DNA of 64,000 nt, taken from the NCBI GenBank assembly GCA_023439505.1, contig JAEXNR010000051.1, forward strand, positions 1-64,000. Direction: 5' to 3'. Source of the stretch: Bacillota bacterium. Its GTDB lineage: Bacteria > Bacillota > Clostridia > Lachnospirales > Lachnospiraceae. The number at the start of each line of letters is the position of its first letter. Position 1 is the stretch's first letter. The notes under the pieces are model-generated. The model was not told the origin of the DNA, searched no databases, and saw nothing but the letters and a program-made list of their open reading frames with translations. A program made the position numbers and the translations under genes. This document shows positions 53,188 through 62,941 of this stretch, piece by piece.

Positions 53188-54345
53188 ATGAAACATGAAA
53201 AAATTACAAGAAAATTAGCTGCGTTGGCATTATGCGGTCTAATGGTGTTCTCTTTAATGGGTTGTTCCAAACCGTCTTCCACTTCTACAGAGGGGGGGAG
53301 TTCCACAGGACCTATTAAGATCGGTACTTCCTTTCCGTTATCAGGTACGGTTGCGGCCGACGGTCAGTACATCGTAAATGCCATCAAATTTGCCGTAGAT
53401 CAGTGTAATGAAGCAGGTGGAATTAAGGGCCGGACAGTAGAAGTGGTTTCAGAGGATGATGAATCAGATCCGACTTCGGCAGCAGCAATAGCAAATAAAT
53501 TCTCTGAGGATAAGAGTATTCTCGCAGTAGTTACCTCCTATAACAGCTCCTGTGCATTGGCTCAGGTTCCGGTTTATAAAGAAGCCGGATTACCTGCAAT
53601 CAGTCCTGTTTCCACATCGCCGGATCTAACCGGTGCAAGTGATTATTTCTTCCGTACCTGTGCATCAGATGCCTATGTAGGAAAGCTTGGTGCTGACTAT
53701 TGTAATGATCTGGGCTGGAAGAAGGTTGCACTGTTGTATGAGCAGGATGATTATGGCTTGGGAATTTCTAATAAATTCAGTAATGAAGCAGACAGCCTGG
53801 GACTGGAGATCGCTTACACCGGAACCTTCGTATACGGAGAGACCAAGGATTTCAGCTCTATCCTGACCAGTATCAAAGAAGCGAAGGTGGATGGAATCTT
53901 TATCTGCGGTCTGGTTACCGAGACAGCATTAATTGCGAACCAGGCAGATACCCTTGGAATCGGCGACGTTCCAATCTGCGGAGCGGATGGATTATATTCA
54001 CCGGCACTGATCTCAGAAGGCGGAGCCGCAGTGGAGGGAGTATATACTCTGGGAGCATTTACCCCGGATAACCCGGATAAAAAAGTACAGGACTTTGTGA
54101 CTGCTTATAAAGCAAAATACAAAGAAGAGCCCTCCAACTGGGCAGCACTCGCTTACGATGCCACCAATGTAGTTCTGGAAGCAATGAAAACCTGCGATAA
54201 ACTGGATCGGGAATCAATTAAGAATGCCATGACAGATATCAGCTATGAGGGTGTAACAGGGCTGAATAAATTTGTAAAAGGCGATGTTGAGAAAGCTTAT
54301 TTGAAATTTGTAGTAAAAGACGGAAAATTTGATATCTATGAGTAA
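53188..54345 (+). CDS. Branched-chain amino-acid-type ABC binding lipoprotein
   Basis: A 385-residue lipoprotein (signal ending LMGC) with the type-1 Liv-family binding domain: TSFPLSGTVAADGQYIVN, ISPVSTSPDLTG and FFRTCASDAYVG. It heads a five-gene Liv operon. An earlier TTG lies at 53170, but AGGAG is eight bases before ATG 53188. Ligand may be an amino acid or related compound used by the downstream enzymes. Confidence 0.88.
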   Translation: MKHEKITRKLAALALCGLMVFSLMGCSKPSSTSTEGGSSTGPIKIGTSFPLSGTVAADGQYIVNAIKFAVDQCNEAGGIKGRTVEVVSEDDESDPTSAAAIANKFSEDKSILAVVTSYNSSCALAQVPVYKEAGLPAISPVSTSPDLTGASDYFFRTCASDAYVGKLGADYCNDLGWKKVALLYEQDDYGLGISNKFSNEADSLGLEIAYTGTFVYGETKDFSSILTSIKEAKVDGIFICGLVTETALIANQADTLGIGDVPICGADGLYSPALISEGGAAVEGVYTLGAFTPDNPDKKVQDFVTAYKAKYKEEPSNWAALAYDATNVVLEAMKTCDKLDRESIKNAMTDISYEGVTGLNKFVKGDVEKAYLKFVVKDGKFDIYE

Positions 54346-54468
54346 AATCCTGTCAAATCATCGGGGCGACAACTCTGAGTAAACATCAATGTAAATGATA
54401 TGGACTGCTGCAAAACCATATGGGATATGGAATTGCAGCAGTCCGGGAAGAAGGGGGATGAAGTTAAG

Positions 54469-55341
54469 ATGTTTCTCCAACAGTTAGTAAATGGATTAAC
54501 AATTGGCGGGATCTATGCAATGGTTGCTTTGGGATATTCTATGGTTTACGGTGTTTTACAGATTGTAAACTGGGCGCATGCGGATGTCTTAATGGTGGGT
54601 ACCTTTATCGGGCTGATCTTTGTTACCAAATTGAACATGCCGGTTATTGTTATGGTACTGCTTGCCGCAGCTGCTACAGCGATCATCGGAATTACGGTAG
54701 AAAGGGTGGCATATCGTCCGATCCAGTCATCGAACAGAAGAATGGCGGTACTGGTAAGTGCACTTGGAATGTCAGTGTTCCTTCAGAATCTGGCGCAGCT
54801 TATCTTTGGAAGTTCTACCAAGGCTTTTCCGACCATTGAGAAAGTTCCGTACACCCTGGGGTCGGTTTCCTTTACCAATATACAGATTATCATCGGAATT
54901 ATTACGATAATGATGCTTACCATTCTGTATATCATGGTGTATAAATCCAAAATGGGAGTTGCCATGAGAGCCTGTTCCGTGAGCATACCCAATGCGAAAC
55001 TAATGGGAATCAATACGAATGCCATTATTTCCATTACCTTTGGACTTGGTACCTTTATGGCAGGTATTGCAGGTATCTGTATCGGTACCTATTATAATGC
55101 GGTTTATCCCACTATGGGCTATATGCTGGGAATGAAGGCCTTTTCCGCTGCGATTCTTGGCGGTATCGGTTCCATACCCGGGGCAGTTGTAGGTGGATTC
55201 TTAATTGGCATTATTGAAAGTCTCGGCTCCGGATATCTGTCTTCCGGTTATCGGGATGCCTATGCCTTTATTATCATGATCGTCATACTGGTATTGCGTC
55301 CATCAGGTATTATGGGAGCAAAACACGTTGATAAAGTCTAG
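54469..55341 (+). CDS. Liv-type ABC permease (LivH-like)
   Basis: A 290-residue permease with about eight hydrophobic segments. GLTIGGIYAMVALGYSMVYG and FSAAILGGIGSIPGAVVGG are LivH signatures. AAGGGGG precedes ATG 54469; the longer frame from 54400 adds a hydrophilic stretch unlike the family. Confidence 0.88.
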   Translation: MFLQQLVNGLTIGGIYAMVALGYSMVYGVLQIVNWAHADVLMVGTFIGLIFVTKLNMPVIVMVLLAAAATAIIGITVERVAYRPIQSSNRRMAVLVSALGMSVFLQNLAQLIFGSSTKAFPTIEKVPYTLGSVSFTNIQIIIGIITIMMLTILYIMVYKSKMGVAMRACSVSIPNAKLMGINTNAIISITFGLGTFMAGIAGICIGTYYNAVYPTMGYMLGMKAFSAAILGGIGSIPGAVVGGFLIGIIESLGSGYLSSGYRDAYAFIIMIVILVLRPSGIMGAKHVDKV

Positions 55342-55361
55342 GAAAGGGAAGGAGGCTTATC

Positions 55362-56345
55362 GTGAGTAAATTGAAATCAATTCATATTTCCAGAGGAATG
55401 AAGATGATATTGCTGGCCGTTCTTATGGTACTTTTGCTTATCATTCCCTTTGTTGTAACCAATAAATATATTCTCCATATTATTATTTCCTGCTTCATCT
55501 ATTCCTGCCTGTCACTTAGTCTGAACCTGATTATAGGCGTATCGGGTCAGTTCTCACTTGGTCATGTTACGTTTTATGGAATCGGAGCTTATGCCACCAC
55601 CTTGCTGATGATGAAGGCAGATATGTCTTTCTGGCTGGCTACCATCATCAGTGCGGTACTGGTTGGGATATGCGGGTGGCTGTTGGCGTTACCGACTCTT
55701 AACTTAAGGGGAGATTATCTGGCGGTTGTTACACTGGGTTTTGGGGAGATTTTTCGTCTGTTCGTTACAAACAGTATTAATCTTACCCGCGGACCCATGG
55801 GAATACCCGGAATTCCGGCTCCCAGAATTGGAAGTTTTAAGATTAACAGTAAGGTGGAGTTCTATTTTATGGCGCTGATTCTGCTGATTCTGGTTCTTGT
55901 CTTCATGAGCAGACTGATGAACTCCGGTGTGGGCATGTCCATGCTGACCGTGAAAGAAGATGATATTGCCGCATCGGCAATCGGAATCTATCCGGTAAAA
56001 TACAAACTCTGGGCCTTTGTCATCGGTGCCGTAATCGCCGGAATTATGGGAAGCTTTTATGCGGTATATCTGGCCTTTATCAGTCCCAGCAGCTTTCAGT
56101 ACAGTGAGTCGATTTCCATGGTTTCCATGGTTGTACTGGGCGGAATGGGCAGTATACCGGGATCTGTTCTGGGTGCGATCATCCTTACTGTATTACCGGA
56201 AGTTCTTCGTTCCTTCAGCCAATACCGCATGATTATCTTTGGCGCCGCTATGGTAGTCATGATGATTTTTAAACCCAACGGAATCTGGGGTCTGGATAAA
56301 AGAACAAGAAATATCTATAAGATAAAAGCTGGAAGGGGTGCGTGA
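55362..56345 (+). CDS. Liv-type ABC permease (LivM-like)
   Basis: A 327-residue second membrane subunit. GVSGQFSLGHVTFYGIGAY and the EAA-like AASAIGIYPVKYKLWAFVIG are typical LivM motifs. The start is GTG with GGAGG at 55351-55355, six bases upstream. Confidence 0.88.
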   Translation: MSKLKSIHISRGMKMILLAVLMVLLLIIPFVVTNKYILHIIISCFIYSCLSLSLNLIIGVSGQFSLGHVTFYGIGAYATTLLMMKADMSFWLATIISAVLVGICGWLLALPTLNLRGDYLAVVTLGFGEIFRLFVTNSINLTRGPMGIPGIPAPRIGSFKINSKVEFYFMALILLILVLVFMSRLMNSGVGMSMLTVKEDDIAASAIGIYPVKYKLWAFVIGAVIAGIMGSFYAVYLAFISPSSFQYSESISMVSMVVLGGMGSIPGSVLGAIILTVLPEVLRSFSQYRMIIFGAAMVVMMIFKPNGIWGLDKRTRNIYKIKAGRGA

Positions 56346-56346
56346 G

Positions 56347-57129
56347 ATGGAGAAGGTACTTCAGGTATCCAATGTTACCATCCGCTTTGGCGGTTTAACT
56401 GCTGTGGACAGCGTCAGTATCGAGCAAAAGAGAGGAGAGATCCTGTCTCTTATCGGACCAAACGGTGCGGGAAAGACAACATTTTTTAATCTGCTTACCG
56501 GTGTTTACCAGCCCAATGAAGGAAGTATCATTTTTAAGGATAAAAACATAACCGGAATGAAGGCATATGAGCGAACCAACTTTGGAATCGCCAGAACTTT
56601 TCAAAATATCAGATTGTTCAAAAGTATGACGGTTCTGGAAAACATATTAATTGCACATCCAAACTGCAATCAGGAAAAACTCTGGAAATCTGTTCTGTTC
56701 CCCGGACATATGAGGAAAAAAAGAGGAGAGATTATTGATCAGTGCAACGAGCTTCTGGAGATGGTAGGACTTTTGGATATGGAGAAAGAATTAGCGATCA
56801 ATCTACCTTATGGAAAACAGCGTCTGCTTGAAATTGCCAGAGGACTTGCAACAGACCCTCAACTGCTGCTTCTTGATGAGCCGGGCGCAGGTATGAACAA
56901 TTTTGAAAAAGAGGAACTGACTAAGGTGGTCCATTATATTACGAAGCAGATGAAGAAGGATGTTCTGATTATTGAGCATGATATGAAGTTTGTCATGAAC
57001 ATATCGGACCGGATTGTTGTTCTTGATCATGGTATGAAAATTGCGGAAGGAATTCCCGGTGAGATACAATCCAATGAAAAAGTAATCCAGGCATATCTAG
57101 GCAGCGGAACCTTTCAGGATGAAGCATAG
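56347..57129 (+). CDS. Liv-type ABC ATPase (LivG-like)
   Basis: A 260-residue ATPase: Walker A GPNGAGKTT, Walker B LLLLDEPGAGMN, switch His in IIEHDM. The signature reads LPYGKQRLLE, with the usual LSxGxQ replaced, which is normal for LivG. A GTG at 56338 is in frame; AAGGGG with ATG 56347 is preferred. Confidence 0.88.
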   Translation: MEKVLQVSNVTIRFGGLTAVDSVSIEQKRGEILSLIGPNGAGKTTFFNLLTGVYQPNEGSIIFKDKNITGMKAYERTNFGIARTFQNIRLFKSMTVLENILIAHPNCNQEKLWKSVLFPGHMRKKRGEIIDQCNELLEMVGLLDMEKELAINLPYGKQRLLEIARGLATDPQLLLLDEPGAGMNNFEKEELTKVVHYITKQMKKDVLIIEHDMKFVMNISDRIVVLDHGMKIAEGIPGEIQSNEKVIQAYLGSGTFQDEA

Positions 57130-57155
57130 TGAAGGAAAGAAAAGGGGTGAATAGA

Positions 57156-57872
57156 ATGGGCCATATATTAGAAGTAAAGGATCTTAGCGTAAGTTACGGG
57201 GTGGTTCCTGCTTTGCAAAAGATTTCCTTTACCGTTGATGAGGGAGAAGTAGTTGCGCTCATCGGTCCCAATGGGGCGGGGAAAACAACTACCCTGCGTG
57301 CAATTTCAAGTCTGGTAAAATGCAATCCCAATTCAATCCTTTATGAAGGAACGGATATCTCTGTTATTGAAGCGCACAAGCTGGTAAAAATGGGAGTATT
57401 GCAGGTTCCGGAGGGTAGAGGGATCTTCCCGAATCTGACGGTTGCGGAGAATATCAACCTGGGTGCATATCTTCGAAAGGATAAAGCAGAGATTAAGAAG
57501 GACAGAGAATGGGTTTACAGCGTATTCCCCAGATTAAAAGAGCGATTGAATCAGGTAGGCGGAACCCTGTCCGGTGGGGAGCAGCAGATGTTAGCCATTG
57601 CAAGGGCGCTGATGGGCAGACCAAAACTTTTGCTCCTGGATGAACCCTCCATGGGGCTGGCACCGATTATTGTGGAGGAGATTTTCAGAATTATTAAGAA
57701 AATAAACAGAGAAAATAATACGACCATATTACTGGTCGAACAGAATGCCCAGATGGCCTTAACCGTATCCAAACGGGCTTATGTAATTGAAGTCGGAACG
57801 ATTGTGAATGAAGGGTATTCCAGTGATTTGAAAAAGGATGATCAAATACAAAAGGCATATTTGGGAATTTAA
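57156..57872 (+). CDS. Liv-type ABC ATPase (LivF-like)
   Basis: A 238-residue ATPase: Walker A GPNGAGKTT, signature LSGGEQQM, Walker B LLLDEPSMGLAP, switch VEQNA. With the LivG partner it powers the transporter. AAGGGG precedes ATG 57156; a GTG at 57129 is less likely. Confidence 0.9.
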   Translation: MGHILEVKDLSVSYGVVPALQKISFTVDEGEVVALIGPNGAGKTTTLRAISSLVKCNPNSILYEGTDISVIEAHKLVKMGVLQVPEGRGIFPNLTVAENINLGAYLRKDKAEIKKDREWVYSVFPRLKERLNQVGGTLSGGEQQMLAIARALMGRPKLLLLDEPSMGLAPIIVEEIFRIIKKINRENNTTILLVEQNAQMALTVSKRAYVIEVGTIVNEGYSSDLKKDDQIQKAYLGI

Positions 57873-57889
57873 TATCCGGGAGGGATTTC

Positions 57890-58522
57890 ATGAAGAATTA
57901 TGTAATAACAATCGCAAGAGGATATGGCAGCGGCGGCAGGCAGATCGGAATGCAGCTTGCCGGGGAGCTTGGTATTCAATTCATTGATAAGGAATTGTTA
58001 AAGCTTGCATCCATCGAAAGCGGCATTAACGAAGCATTATTCTCTCTGGCTGATGAGCGGATCAAGAAGAATTTATTTAAACAAAGTAAAAAAAACTCCG
58101 TGGGATTTCTGCTTACTCCGGAGGATGAAGCATTCTTATCCGATGAAAACCTGTTTAACTATCAGGCCAGAATCTTAAGGCTGCTGTCTTTGTCGGAATC
58201 CTATGTGGTGATGGGAAGAGCTGCGGATTATATCTTAAAAGACAATAAAAATGTGGTCAGCGTCAATATCCAGGCACCCTTTGAGGACTGCGTGAAGTCG
58301 ATTATGATGCGGGCCGGTGTGGAGGAAAAACAGGCAATCAAAGCAATCAGAACCACGGATAAGTGCAGAGCAGATTACTATAAGTTTTATACCGGTAATG
58401 ACTGGAATGATGTAACAAACTATGATATGACACTTAACAGTAAAAAAGTTGGAAGAGAGAAATGTGTAGAGGTGATTAAAAGCTATACAAAGCTTAAATT
58501 AGGAATTGAGATAGAAGGATAG
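57890..58522 (+). CDS. Cytidylate kinase-like protein
   Basis: A 210-residue protein of the cytidylate-kinase-like family. The N-terminus ITIARGYGSGGRQIG is its P-loop form (not the classic GKS). VVMGRAADYIL and the RADYYKFYTG lid-like motif are typical. Such genes often sit in clostridial catabolic operons, with an unproven role. It follows the Liv genes by 17 bases. Confidence 0.85.
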   Translation: MKNYVITIARGYGSGGRQIGMQLAGELGIQFIDKELLKLASIESGINEALFSLADERIKKNLFKQSKKNSVGFLLTPEDEAFLSDENLFNYQARILRLLSLSESYVVMGRAADYILKDNKNVVSVNIQAPFEDCVKSIMMRAGVEEKQAIKAIRTTDKCRADYYKFYTGNDWNDVTNYDMTLNSKKVGREKCVEVIKSYTKLKLGIEIEG

Positions 58523-58559
58523 GATGCGCGGACATTAGCGCAGAAATGAGGATAAAGAT

Positions 58560-59717
58560 ATGAATCATTTTTTGTTTAAGGCTCCGACAAAAATAATATT
58601 CGGAGTGAATGAAGCATTAAAAATCAGTGAGTTATGCAGTCAGTTGGGTGCAAATAAACCATTTTTGGTTACAGATAAAGTCATTGCAACACTGGAACCG
58701 TTTCAAAATCTGGCAAAAGCCCTTATGGAAGCGGGAATCAGCTATGAACTGTTTACTGAGTGTGAGATTGACCCGCCGGTAGAAGTGGTGGATCATGTGG
58801 CAAAGCTCTTAAAGGAGAGCGGTTGTGATCTGGTGATTGCAGTCGGAGGAGGCAGTTCTATCGATACGGCAAAAGCAATCTGTATGCTTTATTCGAATGA
58901 GGGTTCTGTCAGGGATTATTTATTTGGAGGAACAAAGACGGTAACAAACCCCTCTCTGCCATTGATTGCAGTCCCAACGACAGCGGGCAGCGGCAGCGAG
59001 GTAACAGCGGCCAGTGTCATTACCGATACGCAAAATAATATTAAATTATCTGTTACCCACGAATATCTGCTGCCAAAGTTTGCAGTGGTTGACCCTATGA
59101 TGCAGATCGGAATGCCGGGATTTATTACAGCTACCACCGGAATGGATGCCTTGACCCATGCGATTGAAGCATACGTGTCCTTAAATGCCAATCCCATCAG
59201 TGATGCTTATGCCCAGAAAGCAATGGAACTGATCCGTGGGCATATTAGAACGGCCATGTTTGTGCCCGGAGACCTTGTGGCGAGAAGCAACATGGCAATT
59301 GCCAGTGTTATGGCTGCCACAGCTTTTGTCCATGCAGGACTGGGAGCGGTTCACGGAATTTCCCAATCCATCGGAGGAGTGGCACATGTTGCCCACGGCC
59401 TTTCCAATGCGATGATGCTTCCCTATGTGGTGGAAGTAAATATTCCGGGTAATATAAAGAAATTTGCGGAAATTGCAAAGCTTTTGGGGGAGGAGACCGG
59501 AGGACTTTCCTTAAGAAATCAGGCACTTCTTGCGGTGACGGCTATTGAGGGCCTGGTGAATGATCTAAGAATCCCAAGAAAGTTAAGAGAAGTGAATGTA
59601 ACAGAGGAAATGTTTCCTGTCATTGTGAAAGGAACGATGGAATACAGACTTTTGGCTGTGAATCCCGTTAAGATCAGGGAGCAGGACGTATACGCGATAC
59701 TGGAAAAAGCATTTTAG
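58560..59717 (+). CDS. Iron-containing alcohol dehydrogenase
   Basis: A 385-residue Fe-ADH. The NAD-binding GGGSSIDTAK, metal-site DALTHAIEAYVS and GAVHGISQSIGGVAHVAHG (two His) are classic. It would interconvert an aldehyde or ketone with an alcohol, possibly a semialdehyde formed from the amino compound by the next aminotransferase. A leader resembling CATTAGCGCAGAAATGAGGA precedes the start. Confidence 0.9.
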   Translation: MNHFLFKAPTKIIFGVNEALKISELCSQLGANKPFLVTDKVIATLEPFQNLAKALMEAGISYELFTECEIDPPVEVVDHVAKLLKESGCDLVIAVGGGSSIDTAKAICMLYSNEGSVRDYLFGGTKTVTNPSLPLIAVPTTAGSGSEVTAASVITDTQNNIKLSVTHEYLLPKFAVVDPMMQIGMPGFITATTGMDALTHAIEAYVSLNANPISDAYAQKAMELIRGHIRTAMFVPGDLVARSNMAIASVMAATAFVHAGLGAVHGISQSIGGVAHVAHGLSNAMMLPYVVEVNIPGNIKKFAEIAKLLGEETGGLSLRNQALLAVTAIEGLVNDLRIPRKLREVNVTEEMFPVIVKGTMEYRLLAVNPVKIREQDVYAILEKAF

Positions 59718-59756
59718 TCTGCGGCATGGCAGATTACAATTCAAGGAGGAATAGAA

Positions 59757-61031
59757 ATGATGAAATTTGATGACTACAAGGAATACTTAAGCCCGGCACT
59801 GGCCAAGGCTACTGATCTTGTTATGGTCAGCGGAAGCGGCTGTTACCTGACGGATATCAATGGGGACCGGTATCTGGATTTTGTACAGGGGATAGCGGTG
59901 AATGCATTGGGCCATGCTCATCCCAAAGTGGTTGAGGCAATCTGTGAACAATCAAAGAACTTGATTAATGCATCCTTTAATCTGGTGAATTACGAGTCTA
60001 CCTTAAAGCTGGCAAAAAGAATTTCAGAACTGGCACCGGGAGAATTGGGCTCTATCTTCTTCTCTAACGGCGGAGCAGAAGCCAATGACGGTGCGATTAA
60101 GCTGGCGAAGGCATATACAAAGAGACCTTCCATTATTGCATTCAAAGGATCCTTCCATGGAAGGACCATCGGGGCGACAGCAGTCACTGCCTCCAATTCC
60201 AAATACAGAAAATATTATGAACCGCATATGGGGGGTGTTTATTTTGCAACTTACCCCTGTGCTGATCTATGTCCGAAGGGATTTAATGAAGAACAGATTA
60301 CCCAATATTGTCTGGATGAAATCAAGAGTCTGTTTCAATATGTGGTGGCACCGGATACGGTGGCGGCTATTTTGATGGAGCCGGTTCAGGGAGAAGGCGG
60401 GTATGTGGTTCCTCCCGCAGCGTTTGTAAAAGGGGTACGGGATCTATGCACACAGCATGGCATCTTACTCATCTTTGACGAGATTCAGGCAGGATATGGC
60501 CGTACCGGGAAGATGTTTGCCAGTGAGAATTTTGATGTTGTTCCCGATATCATGACCCTGGGAAAAGCAATCGCAGGTGGTTTGCCTATGAGCGCCGTGG
60601 TGAGCACACCAAAGATTATGAGCGAATGGCATGCAGGAATGCATGGCACAACCTTTGGAGGGAATCCTGTGGCAGCAGCGGCGGCAAATGCGGTACTGGA
60701 TCAGTATGAAGACGGGAGCTTACTGGACAACTGTAATCAGATGGGGACATATTTAAGAGAGAAACTATCCGAATTAAAGGAAAAGTATACCTGTATCTCG
60801 GATGTGAGAGGACTTGGTCTCATGGTTGCCATTGAATTCTCCCATGAGGATGGGACCCCTGCACCGGATCTGTGGAATAAGGTGAAGAAGTCCTGCCTGG
60901 AGCAGAAGATGCTTACCTTAAACTGCGGCGTTCATGGAAATGGAATGCGCTTTGCAACACCGTTAAATGTTACAAAGAAGGAATTGGATGAGGGACTTAT
61001 GATACTGGAACATGCATTGAAAGAATGTTAG
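59757..61031 (+). CDS. Class III PLP aminotransferase (GabT-like)
   Basis: A 424-residue omega-amino-acid-type aminotransferase. FFSNGGAEANDGAIKLA, AFKGSFHGRTIGA, LLIFDEIQAGYGRTG and the PLP Lys in MTLGKAIAGGLP match GabT/ArgD relatives. It may convert an omega-amino acid to a semialdehyde, consistent with the adjacent Fe-ADH. AAGGAGG precedes the ATG. It overlaps nothing; the next SD lies at its stop. Confidence 0.9.
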   Translation: MMKFDDYKEYLSPALAKATDLVMVSGSGCYLTDINGDRYLDFVQGIAVNALGHAHPKVVEAICEQSKNLINASFNLVNYESTLKLAKRISELAPGELGSIFFSNGGAEANDGAIKLAKAYTKRPSIIAFKGSFHGRTIGATAVTASNSKYRKYYEPHMGGVYFATYPCADLCPKGFNEEQITQYCLDEIKSLFQYVVAPDTVAAILMEPVQGEGGYVVPPAAFVKGVRDLCTQHGILLIFDEIQAGYGRTGKMFASENFDVVPDIMTLGKAIAGGLPMSAVVSTPKIMSEWHAGMHGTTFGGNPVAAAAANAVLDQYEDGSLLDNCNQMGTYLREKLSELKEKYTCISDVRGLGLMVAIEFSHEDGTPAPDLWNKVKKSCLEQKMLTLNCGVHGNGMRFATPLNVTKKELDEGLMILEHALKEC

Positions 61032-61042
61032 GAGGCGTTTGT

Positions 61043-62032
61043 ATGGCGAAAGTAGTTTACTATAATATTGATGATAATCTCAATTATGAGAATTCCCTGC
61101 TGGCAGATTGGGGAATTACAGATCTGGAATTGGTGGAGATTAAAGACAAAGAAGGCAAGAAATCATTGATAGAGCACATTCGGGAAGAAAAAGCACAGGG
61201 ACTTGTGGTGGAATATGAGAAGATTACCAGGGAAGTTCTGGATCAGCTGCCCAGTCTGAATATCGTTTCTCTGCAAAGCATCGGATATAACAATGTGGAT
61301 ATCAAAGCTGCCACAGAGCATGGAGTCTGCGTAACCAATGTCCCGGGGTTTTGCGCGCAGGAGGTAGCAGTTCATGCTGTTGGCATGACAATTGATCTGG
61401 TGAGAAAGATCAGCTTCTATGACCGTTGTGTCAGGGCAGGAAAATGGAATCCGCTTTTGGGCTATAAAACCTACCGTATGACGGGAATGACCTTTGGCAT
61501 GGTATTCTTTGGAGAAATCCCAAAGACGATGGTACCCATCTTAAAGGCATTGGGGCTAAACATATTGGTATATGCACCCACCAAGTCAAAAGAGTATCTG
61601 GAAGAATTCGGATGCGAGAAGGCTGATACACTGGAGGATTTATTACAGACATCGGATTTTGTATCGCTGCATACCCCGTTGCTGCCTGAGACCACACACC
61701 TGATTTCTGAGCCGCAGCTTAAGCTGATGAAAAAAAGTTCGTTTCTGATTAATACGGCAAGAGGTGCCGTGGTGGATGAGCCGGCATTGGTTAAGGCCTT
61801 AAAAGAAGGCTGGATCAAGGGCGCGGGAATTGATGTTATTGAGGATGAAGTAAATGAGACCAGTGAATTATTTTCTCTGGAGAATGTGGTGATTACACCG
61901 CATGCAGCCTTTATCTCGGAGGATTCTTTCTATGATGCCAGAGAGCGTTCCTTAAAACAGCTGGTCATGCGCCTTAGTAAGAAGGAAAGACCGAATCATC
62001 TGGTAAATAAGGAGCTTGAGATCAGCTTTTAA
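61043..62032 (+). CDS. D-2-hydroxyacid dehydrogenase-like protein
   Basis: A 329-residue protein of the D-isomer 2-hydroxyacid dehydrogenase family. The catalytic residues appear in place: Arg240 (NTARGAVVDE), Glu268 and His287 (ITPHAAF). The Rossmann Gly motif GxGxxG, however, reads FFGEIP (155-160): first and third Gly are Phe and Pro. So NAD binding may be altered. GGAGG at 61031-61035 with ATG 61043 is preferred to the ATG at 61025. Confidence 0.78.
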   Translation: MAKVVYYNIDDNLNYENSLLADWGITDLELVEIKDKEGKKSLIEHIREEKAQGLVVEYEKITREVLDQLPSLNIVSLQSIGYNNVDIKAATEHGVCVTNVPGFCAQEVAVHAVGMTIDLVRKISFYDRCVRAGKWNPLLGYKTYRMTGMTFGMVFFGEIPKTMVPILKALGLNILVYAPTKSKEYLEEFGCEKADTLEDLLQTSDFVSLHTPLLPETTHLISEPQLKLMKKSSFLINTARGAVVDEPALVKALKEGWIKGAGIDVIEDEVNETSELFSLENVVITPHAAFISEDSFYDARERSLKQLVMRLSKKERPNHLVNKELEISF

Positions 62033-62127
62033 TACCCGGAAGACATAATGGCTATAGGGATAGTGACGAATATTTGTAGAATATTTTATTGAATCTAAAT
62101 TTAATTATTAGAAAGGAAGCTGATTAT

Positions 62128-62505
62128 ATGAAGAGAGAACAGATTTTAAGTGAGAAATGCGGAGAATGCCATGGACCCTATGCCCTTGGCGTAAAGATGG
62201 GGAATTTGATATTCACCACACAGATTGGAACAGATATCACGGGAGAAATGGTATCAGGAGGAGTCAAAGAACAGACCAAAGCTACGCTGGAGAATGCAAA
62301 GAATGTGCTGGAAGCCGCAGGAGCAACTATGGATGATATCGCTAAGGTGACCATCTATGTTCTTGATATGAGCGTAGTTCCTGAGATGAATGAAGTATAT
62401 AAGACCTATTTCCCCAGCGGTAATTTCCCGGCAAGATGCTGCACTCAGTGCTCCGGTATGGTTGACGGATGTCTGGTAGAGATGGAATTTACAGCAGTAT
62501 TATAA
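62128..62505 (+). CDS. RidA/YjgF family imine deaminase
   Basis: A 125-residue protein of the Rid family, which hydrolyses reactive enamines and imines to ketones. IGTDITGEMV, VTIYVLDMS and PARCCTQCSG with the conserved Arg, then CLVEMEFTA, match. The Cys-rich RCCTQC is less typical. AAAGGA precedes ATG 62128. Its position before amine-oxidising flavoprotein subunits fits removal of their imine product. Confidence 0.85.
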   Translation: MKREQILSEKCGECHGPYALGVKMGNLIFTTQIGTDITGEMVSGGVKEQTKATLENAKNVLEAAGATMDDIAKVTIYVLDMSVVPEMNEVYKTYFPSGNFPARCCTQCSGMVDGCLVEMEFTAVL

Positions 62506-62620
62506 AATACTTAGCAGGTCTGGCAGGCTGTATCAGCATGGCTGTTATATGATGCAGCTGAGGCAGCAGCCGGACCTGGCTGTAATATGTGATGGTTAGG
62601 GGAAGGAGCTTTCGGCGAAT

Positions 62621-62941
62621 ATGTGTATGAGAGTAGAGAATCATGTGATTCTTCATGTGGGTCATAAAGAGGAACCGGTTGATATTACGGTGGATGACAG
62701 AGTCATCAAGGCTTTTGAGGGCGAACCCATACTTGCGGCCCTGATTGCCAACGAAATCAAAATTAATCGGTACACTGTGAAGAAGCAGGAACCAAGAGGA
62801 TTGTTTTGCGGGATCGGACAATGTACGGACTGTGCCATGATCGTGGATGGTCAGCCCAATGTCAGAACCTGCATTACGCCTGTGAGAGCGGGAATGGTTA
62901 TACAAACACAGAATGGATTGGCAGGTGGAATAAAGTCATGA
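62621..62941 (+). CDS. (2Fe-2S)-binding subunit, second copy (HcnA-like)
   Basis: A 106-residue paralogue of the gene at 26164. Cysteines are spaced C-x4-C-x2-C-x12-C (in CGIGQCTDC and NVRTC), and DGQPNVRTCITP is nearly identical between copies. It overlaps the next gene by four bases (ATGA). AAGGAG lies 12 bases upstream of the first ATG; an ATG at 62627 is an alternative start. Confidence 0.85.
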   Translation: MCMRVENHVILHVGHKEEPVDITVDDRVIKAFEGEPILAALIANEIKINRYTVKKQEPRGLFCGIGQCTDCAMIVDGQPNVRTCITPVRAGMVIQTQNGLAGGIKS

